This document shows, piece after piece, positions 8,990-17,290 of a stretch of 33,009 bases of DNA. This DNA is from Chlamydiae bacterium SM23_39 (GTDB lineage: Bacteria; Chlamydiota; Chlamydiia; Chlamydiales; SM23-39), in NCBI GenBank assembly GCA_001303765.1, contig LJUH01000007.1, positions 1-33,009 on the forward strand, read 5' to 3'. Both the position numbers and the translations under genes were made by a program. Each line of letters opens with the position of its first letter. Position 1 is the stretch's first letter. Below the pieces are notes generated by a model. That model was not told where the DNA came from and made no database searches. It saw nothing but the letters and a program-made list of their open reading frames with translations.

Positions 8990-9850
8990 TTGATCACAAA
9001 TAAAATTTCTTATAAACAAAAGACTATTCGGAAAGAAGTAGGAATAGAAGGTGTATCTCTTTTTACAGGAGAAACAGTTTCTATTAAGTTAAAACCTTTG
9101 GATGAAAATAGGGGAATGGTATTTAAGAGAAAAGACTTACCAGGAGAACCTGAAATTGTGGCTAATCTTAGCTCTGTAAAAAAGACTCCTAGATGTACAG
9201 TTATAGGGAATGATAAGTTTAGTATTTTGACAGTGGAACATCTTCTTTCTGCTTTTTATGCTTTTGAAATTGATAATATTTTAATAGAGATATATGGAGC
9301 TGAAATTCCTGCATGTGATGGTAGCTCTACTGCTTTTGTTGATTTAATAGAAAAAGCTCAAATAAAAGAACAAAAAGAAAATAAAAAAATTGCAAAAATA
9401 AAAAAACCTATTTTTTTGGTAAAAGATCAGGTGCATATAATTGCTCTTCCTGCAGAAAATTATAAGATAAGCTACCTTTTAAATTATCCTTCTTCCAAAA
9501 TTTTAAAATCACAGTACTATACTTTTGTAGTTGATCCTGTATCTTATAAAGAGGAGATAGCTCCTGCTAGAACATTCTCTTTATATGAAGAGATAGAACC
9601 ACTTTTGAAAAAAGGATTAATAAAAGGAGGAGGATTAAATAATGCTGTTATCATTAAAAAGGATAAAATTTTAAATCCGGATGGTATAAGATTTTTAGAT
9701 GAAATGGCAAGACATAAAATTTTAGATTTAATAGGAGATTTTTCTTTAATTGGGAAAAAACTTTTTTGCCATGTTATAGCAATACGTTCCGGTCATTTTT
9801 CAAATATCTCTTTTGCTAAAAAAATAGAAAAAGAACTTAAGGAGAATTAA
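8990..9850 (+). CDS. lpxC: UDP-3-O-acyl-N-acetylglucosamine deacetylase
   Basis: LpxC is the zinc-dependent deacetylase that commits UDP-acyl-GlcNAc to lipid A synthesis. The zinc ligand motif VEHLLSA carries His 84, the second site RHKILDLIGD carries His 242 and Asp 246, and the general-acid His lies in IRSGHFSN near the C-terminus. The 286 residues are typical of chlamydial LpxC and shorter than E. coli (305). The start is taken as TTG at 8990 because GAGG at 8981-8984 is spaced 5 nt away and the N-terminal KQKTIRKEVGIEGVSLFTGE is the conserved beginning. The 142 nt after lnt may hold a separate promoter (TATTAT at 8969-8974 but no clear -35). The stop overlaps fabZ as TAATG. Confidence 0.96.
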   Translation: MITNKISYKQKTIRKEVGIEGVSLFTGETVSIKLKPLDENRGMVFKRKDLPGEPEIVANLSSVKKTPRCTVIGNDKFSILTVEHLLSAFYAFEIDNILIEIYGAEIPACDGSSTAFVDLIEKAQIKEQKENKKIAKIKKPIFLVKDQVHIIALPAENYKISYLLNYPSSKILKSQYYTFVVDPVSYKEEIAPARTFSLYEEIEPLLKKGLIKGGGLNNAVIIKKDKILNPDGIRFLDEMARHKILDLIGDFSLIGKKLFCHVIAIRSGHFSNISFAKKIEKELKEN

Positions 9851-10296
9851 TGAATTTAGTTATGGATGTAAAGCAGATCAAAGAAATTCTTCCTCATCGA
9901 TATCCCTTTTTGCTGGTTGATAAGATTGTTTTTTTAGATCTTGAAAATGGGAAAATCATAGGACAAAAAAATGTCACCATTAATGAGGAGTTTTTTTTAG
10001 GGCATTTTCCTAATGCACCCATTATGCCAGGAGTTTTAATATTAGAGGCTTTGGCACAGACAGGAGGAGTTTTAGTATATAAAAAAGAGAAGGTTTCAAA
10101 GATAGCTCTTCTTATGAATATATCTAATGCTAAATTTAGAAAACCAGTTTTTCCTGGTGATGTTCTGATGCTTCATGTGCAAACTTTGCATAGTAGTAAA
10201 AAAGGTGGGAAGATAAAAGCTAAGGCTACAGTAGGAAAAGAGATTGCAGTAGAAGCAGAACTTAGTTTTGTATTAATAGAAAAAAATCAACTTTAA
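9850..10296 (+). CDS. fabZ: (3R)-hydroxyacyl-ACP dehydratase FabZ
   Basis: Hot-dog-fold dehydratase of fatty-acid elongation that converts 3-hydroxyacyl-ACP to trans-2-enoyl-ACP; it competes with the LpxA/LpxD acyltransferases for the same substrate pool. HRYPFLLVD opens the conserved region. The catalytic His 52 is in GHFPNAPIMPG and the catalytic Glu 66 in LILEALAQTGG. The 148 residues are normal length. The ATG at 9850 has AAGGAG 5 nt upstream. A second ATG at 9862 is possible but lacks a site as good. The gene overlaps lpxC by one base, so translation is probably coupled. Confidence 0.97.
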   Translation: MNLVMDVKQIKEILPHRYPFLLVDKIVFLDLENGKIIGQKNVTINEEFFLGHFPNAPIMPGVLILEALAQTGGVLVYKKEKVSKIALLMNISNAKFRKPVFPGDVLMLHVQTLHSSKKGGKIKAKATVGKEIAVEAELSFVLIEKNQL

Positions 10297-10311
10297 AAAA
10301 ATGGCTTTCGG

Positions 10312-11097
10312 ATGGATATAAATAAATATGCTTTTGTTGAAGAGGGAGTTTATTTAGGAAAAGGGGTTTCTATTGAACCCTTTGCTGTTGTAAAAAAAGG
10401 AGCAGTGTTAAAAGATAATGTTGTGATTAAATCTCATGCTTACGTAAATGGAAATGTTAATATTGGAGAGAATAGTACTATTTGGCCTGGAGCAGTAATA
10501 GGAACAAAACCTCAAGATCTGAAATATCAAGGAGAGAAAACTTATGTTAAAATAGGTAAAAATTGTGATATTAGAGAATTTGCTACTATAAATGCTTCTT
10601 GTCAAGAGAGTTCTGTTGTTGAAATAGGAGATGATTGTTTGATAATGGCTTATTGCCATGTAGCTCATAATTGTAAATTAGGAAAGAGAGTGGTTATGGC
10701 TAATAGTTCTATGTTAGCAGGACATGTGGAGATAGAAGATTTTGCTATTATAGGAGGGATGACACCTGTTCATCAATTTGTTAGAGTTGGAGCTTATGCA
10801 ATGGTTGGAGGGTTTAGTAGAGTGGTTTATGATATACCTCCCTATTCTATAGGTGGAGGCGATCCTTTTAAATTTGGTGGGATAAATATTATAGGGTTGC
10901 AGAGGAATGGGTTTCCTCTTTCTATTAGAAATAAACTTTGTCAAATTTTTAAAATTACCTTTAGAAAAAATTTGACTTTAGAAAAAGCTTTAGAAAAAAT
11001 TGAAAAGGAGATAGAACCAATTCCAGAAGTTAAGCATTGGGTAGATTTTTGTAGAAATTCTAAAAGAGGTATCATGGGAATTAATGGTAAAAAATGA
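10312..11097 (+). CDS. lpxA: UDP-N-acetylglucosamine O-acyltransferase
   Basis: LpxA transfers a hydroxyacyl chain from ACP to UDP-GlcNAc, the first lipid A step. Residues 1-190 are left-handed beta-helix hexapeptide repeats (IGENSTIWPGAVIG, VEIGDDCLIMAYCHVAHNC and others), followed by the helical C-terminal domain. His 119 in CHVAHNC corresponds to the catalytic His 125 of E. coli LpxA, and His 116 to His 122. HQFVRVGAYAMVGG and RNGFPL are LpxA signatures. The length of 261 matches E. coli (262). No good ribosome-binding site is visible, so expression may depend on coupling to fabZ 15 nt upstream. Confidence 0.97.
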   Translation: MDINKYAFVEEGVYLGKGVSIEPFAVVKKGAVLKDNVVIKSHAYVNGNVNIGENSTIWPGAVIGTKPQDLKYQGEKTYVKIGKNCDIREFATINASCQESSVVEIGDDCLIMAYCHVAHNCKLGKRVVMANSSMLAGHVEIEDFAIIGGMTPVHQFVRVGAYAMVGGFSRVVYDIPPYSIGGGDPFKFGGINIIGLQRNGFPLSIRNKLCQIFKITFRKNLTLEKALEKIEKEIEPIPEVKHWVDFCRNSKRGIMGINGKK

Positions 11098-12005
11098 AAA
11101 TTATATTTTTTGGGACTCCTTTTTTTGCTAAAGAGATTTTAAGTTTTTTGTTAGAAAAAAATGTTAACATATTAGCTGTTGTTACCCAACAAGGAAAAAA
11201 GGGTGAGACAGAGGTAAAAAAAGTAGCAGAGAAATATTCTTTAAAGATTTATCAACCAAAAAATATATCATCAGATGAATTTATAAATGAAATTAAGAGT
11301 TATAATGCGGACCTTTTTTTGGTGGTAGCTTATGGGAAAATTTTTAAAAAAAAACTTTTAGATGTTCCTAGTTTAGATTGTATTAATGTTCATGCTAGTC
11401 TTCTACCATTATATAGAGGAGCAGCTCCTATTCAAAGAGTTCTTTTAAATGGAGAAAAAAAAACAGGTGTTACCATTATAAAGATGGTTGAAGAGTTAGA
11501 TACTGGAGATATTATTTTGCAAAAAAAGATTTTAATAGAAGAAGGAATGGATTTTGGATTGTTGGAAAAAGCTCTTTTAGATATTGCAAAACCTATGCTT
11601 TTAGAGGTTTTAGAGATGTATAAAAATAAAAATGTAAAAAAAATAACTCAAGATAATAGTAAAGCTACTTATGCTCCATCAATAAAAAAAAATGAGTTTT
11701 TTATTAATTGGAATGATGATGCTTTAAATATATATAATAAGATTAAAGCTTTTTCTCCGAAACCAGGTGCTAGAACTATTGTGGAGATAAATAAAAAAAA
11801 ATTTATATTAAAAATTTTAAATGCTCAAGTTTTGGAAGGAATATCTGATATTCCATCTAAAATATTACAATTTGAAAAAGATTCTTTTATCGTTGCATGT
11901 AAAAAAGATGGATTAAAAATTATCTCTTTGCAATTAGAGGGAAAGAAAAAGATGGAAGCAGAAAGTTTTATAAGAGGAATGAAAAAAAAGATAGTTTTAA
12001 AATAG
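11094..12005 (+). CDS. fmt: Methionyl-tRNA formyltransferase
   Basis: Fmt formylates initiator Met-tRNA with 10-formyltetrahydrofolate. The N-terminal Rossmann domain begins IIFFGTPFFA. The active-site motif NVHASLLPLYRGAAPIQ contains Asn 98 and His 100, and Asp 136 in EELDTGDI completes the catalytic set. The C-terminal tRNA-binding domain contains KAFSPKPGARTI. The 303 residues are near the usual length of about 315. The ATG overlaps the lpxA stop by ATGA, and its own stop directly abuts the next gene. Placement at the end of the lpx cluster is the chlamydial order. Confidence 0.96.
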   Translation: MKIIFFGTPFFAKEILSFLLEKNVNILAVVTQQGKKGETEVKKVAEKYSLKIYQPKNISSDEFINEIKSYNADLFLVVAYGKIFKKKLLDVPSLDCINVHASLLPLYRGAAPIQRVLLNGEKKTGVTIIKMVEELDTGDIILQKKILIEEGMDFGLLEKALLDIAKPMLLEVLEMYKNKNVKKITQDNSKATYAPSIKKNEFFINWNDDALNIYNKIKAFSPKPGARTIVEINKKKFILKILNAQVLEGISDIPSKILQFEKDSFIVACKKDGLKIISLQLEGKKKMEAESFIRGMKKKIVLK

Positions 12006-12869
12006 ATGACAGCTACTCTTCTTATTAATAATGAAAGATACTTTTTATATAAAAAAAATTTTATTCAAGAAGGTTTTAGATATAAGATTTCCGTTATAAC
12101 TAAAATTTTTTTTAAAACATTAAAATATATAGAAAAAATTGGATATCAATTACTTTTTTATCCTTATATCTTTTCTAGTTTATCAGGAAAGCAGGTAAAG
12201 ATTATTGTAAATTCTTTAGATTTTGTTGGTATTTTAAGAAAGTGTAGCAGCATTTTTCGATTAATTTTTTTAGGCTTTGAAATTTTAGAATTTTCCAATA
12301 AATTTCAAAATTATTCATTAGAAGAAAAAGTTGAAAAAAGCATATATAAATTCATAATTTTAATTAAAGATCTATCAACTTTTTTATTTCATTGGCTCTC
12401 TATTTTATTTAAAAATCAAAAGATTGTTATTAATATTTTTGGTAAGAGTGCTGCTTGTTTTTCTTTTATAAAAGATGGGTATGATACTGTGAATGGAATT
12501 AGAGAGCTGATTAAATATCATAAAATGAGTCATTGGATAATTGAAAAGGATGAAGATATTGAAAAATTTGTTAATTTAAATGATGAGTTTTTGTTGTCTA
12601 TTAAACAAAAGATGTTTCAAAGATATTGTTTAGAAAAAAAGATTATTGTAGGTATAAAAATATCTATATCAGTTTCTAATTTATCGATTTCTATTTTTTT
12701 GATTATAGGGTATATAAGTGGAAATAAATTTTTTTCTAAAACATTATTTTGGGTATTCAATGGAGCAGGAATTATTTTGTCTTTTGCAAATAGATCATAT
12801 ATACTTTTTTTTAGTAAATATAAATTGGGGAAGCTTGAGGAGAAAAATAAAAACAATCTTATAAAATAA
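12006..12869 (+). CDS. Putative Inc-like membrane protein (CT529 position)
   Basis: Unrecognised 287-residue protein. It starts immediately after the fmt stop, without its own ribosome-binding site, so translation is probably coupled. Two hydrophobic segments, about 213-236 and 244-263, are separated by a very short loop (GNKFFSK) and followed by a Lys-rich tail of about 20 residues. This paired-helix shape is typical of chlamydial inclusion-membrane (Inc) proteins. Earlier weaker hydrophobic stretches lie at 83-95 and 138-155. In C. trachomatis the gene between fmt and rplC is CT529 (Cap1), an inclusion-membrane protein. I infer equivalence from position and topology, not from sequence. No signal peptide is seen; Inc proteins are type III secretion substrates and lack one. 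It could also be an ordinary inner-membrane protein. Confidence 0.55.
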   Translation: MTATLLINNERYFLYKKNFIQEGFRYKISVITKIFFKTLKYIEKIGYQLLFYPYIFSSLSGKQVKIIVNSLDFVGILRKCSSIFRLIFLGFEILEFSNKFQNYSLEEKVEKSIYKFIILIKDLSTFLFHWLSILFKNQKIVINIFGKSAACFSFIKDGYDTVNGIRELIKYHKMSHWIIEKDEDIEKFVNLNDEFLLSIKQKMFQRYCLEKKIIVGIKISISVSNLSISIFLIIGYISGNKFFSKTLFWVFNGAGIILSFANRSYILFFSKYKLGKLEEKNKNNLIK

Positions 12870-12907
12870 GGAAATCGTTTAAAAACTGTTTATCAAATCA
12901 AGTTGTG

Positions 12908-15208
12908 TTAAAGCAAATTACACTCTTGTTTTATATGGTTATTATCATTAACATATGTTAAGAGAGCTTGATTAGAATATTCTTTTGCTTTATTATTACA
13001 ATATGTTTTGAAAGTTGTTATAGAATATTCTTCTCCTTTATATTTTTCGAAAGTTTTTATTGTAAAACATTTTTTTGCTTTATTATTACTATATTCACCT
13101 ATTAATTTATATACTTTTGCCAAATTAAAACAACAACTTATAGTAATATTTTGAGAATTTTTTGGTGAGGTTTTTAGGATTTCTAAACATTTTTTATAAT
13201 ATTCAATAGCTTTATCATAATCATCTTTGCTGCAATATATATCTCCCAAAATATTATAACTTTCAGCAATAAGTGGATTATTTTTTACAATAGTTCCCTT
13301 TGTAAGATATTCAATAGCTTTATCAGAATTACCTTGGTGATGATATATTTTTCCCAAAATAGTATAAGTCTGAGCAATAAATGAATGATTTTTTGGTAAT
13401 TTGACAAAGAGGTTTACATTCTGGGTAATATATTCAATAGCTTTATCATGGTTACCTTTTTGATCATATGCACGTCCCAAACAATTATGACTGATCATAG
13501 CATCTGCAAAAATTGAGAGATCTTCCTTAGTTTCTAAGGTATTTTTAGTTTTTAAGAGGTTTTTACTATTTGTTAAACTATTTTCATAACATTTAATAGC
13601 TTTATCATAATCACCTTTGTCATAATATACATTTCCCAAATTATTATAACTTTCAGGAATTAGAGGATTTAGTGAGGATAGTGAAAGGATTACTAAACTT
13701 TCACTTATCAAATTATTATAACTTTCAGGAATTGGAGGATTTAAGAAGGATAAAAGGATTACTAAATTTTTATTATGATATTCAATAGCTTTATCATATT
13801 TACCTTGGCCATGATATGCTATTCCCAAATCACCATAAATTTTACCAATATTTGGATCATTTGCTAACAAGGTTTTTTCAAAGATTTCTAAACTCTTAAA
13901 ACAAAATTTTTCTGCTCTTAAATAGTTTCCTCTTTTATTTTCTGTTTTTGTTATTGAATTATAACTTTTTCCAACTTTTACATCCTTCTCTCCATATTTC
14001 TTTATCATAATCTCTAAATCTTTTTCATAATTCCATAAAGCTCTATCATAATCTCCCTTTTTAAATTCTTCATCACCCGCTTTTTTAAATATTTTTTCTC
14101 TTTTAGGTTCATATTCTTTTAAATCTTTTTCGTAGATAGAACCCTGAGCTTTTACATGATTGATAAATTTATTCTCTAACTCTGTTACTATCTTTTCCAT
14201 TATTTTTTCTATATCGCTTTGATTAAATTTATTCTCTTTAAAAAGGAGATATTTTACTATTCTTTCATCTTTTATTATTTCTAGATTATGTCTTTTAACT
14301 TCTAAAAATTCCTCTCTTTGCTTTTCTGTTAATTGTTCCCATTCAATAATAATACTATGAGTTTTTTCCACTACAATATTTTTAAGATTTTTCAACTTTT
14401 CATAATTTATCTTATCATAACTAAACGCATAGCCAGGAACAATTTTAATAACTCGCGCGCTAACTATTTTATTATCTCTATCTCTCTCTATTATAAATCC
14501 AGTATTCTTATTTTCATTACCAAGCACATCTATATCTGCAAGAGAAGTAGCTGCAGCTAATACTCCCATTATTCCTTTTAATTCTATCTCTTGTTTTGTC
14601 TCAGGTTCAATGACCAATTCTGGTGGTCTTTTGTATTTTTTTATAAAATTCATAAAACTTATAATATTTTCTTTATCTTTAACCTCTAACTCTCCTAAGT
14701 CGTGATAACCAGGAACCCATTTAGACATAATTTTTAAAGATTTTTTAATATTATAATCTTCTTTATATGCTTGAACTATTTCATTATCTTTCAAAAACTT
14801 ATTCATAAGAGGTAAGTAACTAAGACGCACTTTGGTTGTTTCAAAATAACCATCTCCTAATACTCTATATACGTTATCAGTAATATATTCTAATAAGGAG
14901 GCGATATTCATATCTCTTTCTGTTTTTATTGTTTGAGGTAATGAAAAGTTTTTAGAAAAAATACCATAGGTAGCCTCGCCAGTTTTACCTAACCATTTTT
15001 TTCTTGGTAAATAAAAATGTTTGGGATTGGTATGCTCTTTCTCATAAATAGTTTCTATTGCAGAACCAGTCATTTTTTTTCCTGTTGGAATAAAAGTATA
15101 TAGTTTTTTGTATTTACCATCTTTTATCCTTCTAAGTTCTGTATCCTTTTTTACTCTTTCATAGGTATTTAATCGCATTGGTAAGAGAGGTAATTCTTTT
15201 GTCCTCAT
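12908..15208 (-). CDS. TPR protein with putative kinase-like N-terminal domain
   Basis: A 766-residue protein in two parts. Residues 1 to about 365 carry motifs that recall the HipA/phosphatidylinositol-kinase-like fold: a possible ATP-binding Lys 95 in TIKTERDMNIASLLEY, a KWVPGYHDLGEL segment at 163-174, a putative catalytic loop with Asp 227 and Asn 235 (IDVLGNENKNTGF), and KIVPGYAFSY at 255-264, where Asp would be expected at 257 but Val is present. From about 370 to 725 there are roughly eight tetratricopeptide repeats of the DYDKAIEYY type, which bind partner proteins. AAAGGAG lies 9 nt before the ATG. It is convergent to the Inc-like gene and divergent from the ribosomal operon, and is not part of the conserved chlamydial order. 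A host-directed effector is plausible; kinase activity is unproven. Confidence 0.8.
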   Translation of the reverse strand: MRTKELPLLPMRLNTYERVKKDTELRRIKDGKYKKLYTFIPTGKKMTGSAIETIYEKEHTNPKHFYLPRKKWLGKTGEATYGIFSKNFSLPQTIKTERDMNIASLLEYITDNVYRVLGDGYFETTKVRLSYLPLMNKFLKDNEIVQAYKEDYNIKKSLKIMSKWVPGYHDLGELEVKDKENIISFMNFIKKYKRPPELVIEPETKQEIELKGIMGVLAAATSLADIDVLGNENKNTGFIIERDRDNKIVSARVIKIVPGYAFSYDKINYEKLKNLKNIVVEKTHSIIIEWEQLTEKQREEFLEVKRHNLEIIKDERIVKYLLFKENKFNQSDIEKIMEKIVTELENKFINHVKAQGSIYEKDLKEYEPKREKIFKKAGDEEFKKGDYDRALWNYEKDLEIMIKKYGEKDVKVGKSYNSITKTENKRGNYLRAEKFCFKSLEIFEKTLLANDPNIGKIYGDLGIAYHGQGKYDKAIEYHNKNLVILLSFLNPPIPESYNNLISESLVILSLSSLNPLIPESYNNLGNVYYDKGDYDKAIKCYENSLTNSKNLLKTKNTLETKEDLSIFADAMISHNCLGRAYDQKGNHDKAIEYITQNVNLFVKLPKNHSFIAQTYTILGKIYHHQGNSDKAIEYLTKGTIVKNNPLIAESYNILGDIYCSKDDYDKAIEYYKKCLEILKTSPKNSQNITISCCFNLAKVYKLIGEYSNNKAKKCFTIKTFEKYKGEEYSITTFKTYCNNKAKEYSNQALLTYVNDNNHIKQECNLL
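13638..13781 (-). repeat. In-frame 72-bp tandem duplication inside the TPR gene
   Basis: The stretch beginning AAATTATTATAACTTTCAGG at 13638 recurs at 13710, an offset of 72 bp, and the following AAAGGATTACTAAA recurs at 13684 and 13753 (offset 69, so one codon has been lost from the second copy). In the protein this gives LNPPIPESYNNL and then LNPLIPESYNNL about 24 residues apart, inside the third TPR. The high identity outside the TPR core suggests a recent duplication. Confidence 0.8.
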
Positions 15209-15444
15209 TATATGAAACTCCTTTATTTATGAAAAATTTATGATATAAAATTTTTTGAATAATTTAAATGTTTTTTTGTAAAAAATTTTTATTTGAAAAT
15301 TTTGTATTTTGCATAAATTTATAAAAAAAGTTTCTATGAGAACATAAAAAAATGTTGAAAATTTTTAATTTACATTCTGTAAAAAAATTTTATTGCATTC
15401 ATTTTTATAAAGAATATATTGATATTTACTTTTTAAAGTTTAAG

Positions 15445-15540
15445 ATGAAAAAAATTACCTCTTTTGAATGGTTTTTACTTATTAGTTTTATTGGATTTTT
15501 TTTTATGTTATTGATTGTTTCTAGCAAATATTTTTTTTAA
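15445..15540 (+). CDS. Possible small membrane peptide, 31 residues
   Basis: From ATG at 15445 a 31-residue peptide begins MKKITSFEWF and continues as a single hydrophobic helix with a Lys-Tyr-Phe-Phe end. A longer form of 62 residues from ATG at 15352 is open but its first half is low-complexity. The ribosome-binding site is poor (AAGTTTAAG). Single-helix peptides of this size occur near ribosomal and export genes, but an AT-rich spacer can also produce such a frame by chance. I recognise no family. Confidence 0.25.
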   Translation: MKKITSFEWFLLISFIGFFFMLLIVSSKYFF

Positions 15541-15612
15541 GATTTAATTTTTCTTGAGTGGAATATTAATTTTTCATATATTAATTTTTGTAATATTTAA
15601 ATATTATTTAAG

Positions 15613-15636
15613 AAAATTGTTTATGACAATTTTTTT
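15613..15636 (+). terminator. AT-rich hairpin followed by a T run upstream of rplC
   Basis: AAAATTGT (15613-15620) pairs perfectly with ACAATTTT (15626-15633) around a 5-nt loop TTATG, and the T run continues to 15636. It could be a weak terminator for transcription arriving from upstream, or a leader hairpin or operator of the ribosomal operon, whose first ATG is 58 nt further on. The stem has only one G-C pair per strand, so strength is doubtful. Confidence 0.3.
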
Positions 15637-15693
15637 AAGATGTTGAATTAATATAAAATTTTTGATAATTTTTTAAGGATTTAAAGAGATGAT

Positions 15694-16320
15694 ATGAGAT
15701 TTATAGCAAAAAAAAAAGGTATGACTCAATTTTTTGATGATAAAGGAAAAGCTATTGCTTGCTCTGTTATTTTAGCTGAACCTAATGTTGTAGTTCAGAT
15801 AAAAAAGAGAGAAAAAGATGGATATAATGCTTTGCAGTTAGGAGCTTTTGCAGATATTAAAGAAAAAAATATTAAAAAGCCTGTTAGAGGTCATTTTAAA
15901 GAATTGCCACCTTGTAGATATCTTACTGAATCTAAAGTAGAAAATGTTGAAGAATATCAAGTAGGACAAAAGATAGATATTGGATATTTTTCTAATGAGA
16001 AATTTATAGATATAGAAGGAATATCCAAAGGTAAAGGATATCAAGGAGTGATGAAGTTATATGGATTTAAAGGAGGCCCTAAATCTCATGGGTCAGGATT
16101 TCATCGACATGCTGGATCGACAGGGATGAGATCAACACCAGGAAGATGTTTACCGGGAGGAAAAAGAGCTGGTAGGATGGGTGGAGATAGGATAACAGTA
16201 CAAAATTTAGAAATTTTTTTAATAGATAAAGAAAATAATTTGCTTATAGTAAGAGGAGCTATACCAGGTTGTTGTGAAGGTGTTGTATATATAAAAAAAG
16301 CGAAGAAAAAAAGAGGATGA
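15694..16320 (+). CDS. rplC: 50S ribosomal protein L3
   Basis: L3 is an early assembly protein of the large subunit that reaches toward the peptidyl-transferase centre. MRFIAKKKGMTQFFDDKG is the usual N-terminus, and the long extension with GFHRHAGSTGMRSTPGRCLPGGKRAGRMGG carries the glutamine-methylation loop region. At 208 residues it has normal length. It is the first gene of the superoperon because rpsJ is not in front of it, as in Chlamydia. The ATG follows AAAGAG. Upstream is the AT-rich regulatory region. Confidence 0.98.
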   Translation: MRFIAKKKGMTQFFDDKGKAIACSVILAEPNVVVQIKKREKDGYNALQLGAFADIKEKNIKKPVRGHFKELPPCRYLTESKVENVEEYQVGQKIDIGYFSNEKFIDIEGISKGKGYQGVMKLYGFKGGPKSHGSGFHRHAGSTGMRSTPGRCLPGGKRAGRMGGDRITVQNLEIFLIDKENNLLIVRGAIPGCCEGVVYIKKAKKKRG

Positions 16321-16324
16321 TTTT

Positions 16325-16969
16325 GTGGTTACAATAAAGAAATATGATTTACAAGGTAATGAAGTAGAAGAGATAACAGTTGAGGATAGCTTGTTAGATA
16401 TTCCTGTTAATAAACAGATGTTAAAAAATTATATTTTAGCTATTAGGAATAATAAAAGACAATGGTCTGCTAATACTAAAGATAAATCTGAAGTTAAAGC
16501 AACAGGAAAAAAACCGCATAATCAAAAAGGATTGGGAAGAGCAAGACAGGGAAGTTTGGTATCTCCTCAATTTAAAGGAGGGGGAAGGGCTCATGGACCT
16601 AAACCTAAATTTGATCAACATATAAAGATAAATAAAAAGGAGAGAATAAAATCCATTCAATCTCTTTTAGCTGAAAGAATAAGAGAAAAAAAAGTTTTTT
16701 TATTAGAAGATCTTGTAAAGGAATGTAAGACTAAAACATTTTTTGATTTTTTAAATAAGATGGGTTTAATAGATAAAAGAATTTTATTTTTAGGAAGCAA
16801 AAAAAATGATATTGAAATATTGAAAAAAAGTATTAGAAATATAGAAAAAAACAATTTTTCTTATGTTTTTAATCTAGATGGGTACAAATTAGCTCTTTGT
16901 ATGCATATTGTTATGGTCGGGGATGCTTTTAAAGAGGTTTTAGAGTTTTTAAAGAGAGATAGAAAATGA
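16325..16969 (+). CDS. rplD: 50S ribosomal protein L4
   Basis: L4 binds 23S rRNA domain I and lines the exit tunnel; in some bacteria it autoregulates its operon. The conserved loop KGLGRARQGSLVSPQFKGGGRAHGP is present at about 68-93. GTG is used as the start, with AGAGG 8-9 nt upstream inside the end of rplC. The 214 residues are typical. It overlaps rplW by ATGA. Confidence 0.97.
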   Translation: MVTIKKYDLQGNEVEEITVEDSLLDIPVNKQMLKNYILAIRNNKRQWSANTKDKSEVKATGKKPHNQKGLGRARQGSLVSPQFKGGGRAHGPKPKFDQHIKINKKERIKSIQSLLAERIREKKVFLLEDLVKECKTKTFFDFLNKMGLIDKRILFLGSKKNDIEILKKSIRNIEKNNFSYVFNLDGYKLALCMHIVMVGDAFKEVLEFLKRDRK

Positions 16970-17289
16970 TAGATCCATATAAAATTATAAGAAAGAGAAG
17001 AGTTACTGAGAAAGCTTCTATGTTAGAAGGATTGAAAGATTCAGAAAAGAATAGATGCATTAGAAAATTTAAAAAGGGAAAATATATTTTTGTAGTCGAT
17101 GTTAAAGCTAATAAAAGAGAGATAAAAAAAGCGGTTGAGGTTATCTATGAAGTAAAGGTAGAAGATGTTAATACTTTATTAGTTAAGCCTAAAAAAAGAT
17201 TTTTTAGAGGAACGAGAGGAACAACTAAAAAATTTAAAAAAGCTATTGTTACTTTAAAAGAGGGAAATATTTTAGAGGAAGGAAAATAA
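16966..17289 (+). CDS. rplW: 50S ribosomal protein L23
   Basis: L23 sits at the tunnel exit and is a docking site for trigger factor and SRP. The protein begins with the family-like [16 protein letters not shown], contains [19 protein letters not shown], and ends with the basic [20 protein letters not shown] loop. The 107 residues are normal. A small insertion ([16 protein letters not shown]) separates the first helix from the first beta-strand. It overlaps rplD by 4 nt and is 1 nt from rplB. Confidence 0.96.
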   Translation: MIDPYKIIRKRRVTEKASMLEGLKDSEKNRCIRKFKKGKYIFVVDVKANKREIKKAVEVIYEVKVEDVNTLLVKPKKRFFRGTRGTTKKFKKAIVTLKEGNILEEGK

Positions 17290-17290
17290 A

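Larger units (their letters stand above)
15209..15693. other. AT-rich intergenic region between TPR gene and rplC
   Basis: Contains the ribosome-binding site of the minus-strand TPR gene (GGAG, complement of 15218-15221), one possible very small membrane-protein ORF (15445-15540), two copies of ATATTAATTTTT (15563-15574 and 15578-15589), and a small hairpin at 15613-15633. The promoter of the ribosomal operon must lie here or in the small ORF. TATAAA at 15652-15657 is a candidate -10, but no convincing -35 stands 16-18 nt before it. Confidence 0.5.

Noticed and set aside
10408-10944. Two minus-strand open frames of 76-86 codons inside lpxA
   Set aside because: They are antisense shadows of the repetitive hexapeptide region; no ribosome-binding site and implausible composition.
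13200-13800. Five near-identical CAATAGCTTTATCA strings at irregular intervals, CRISPR-like at first sight
   Set aside because: They encode the conserved DKAIEY core of consecutive TPRs in the minus-strand gene; spacing varies and the spacers are coding.
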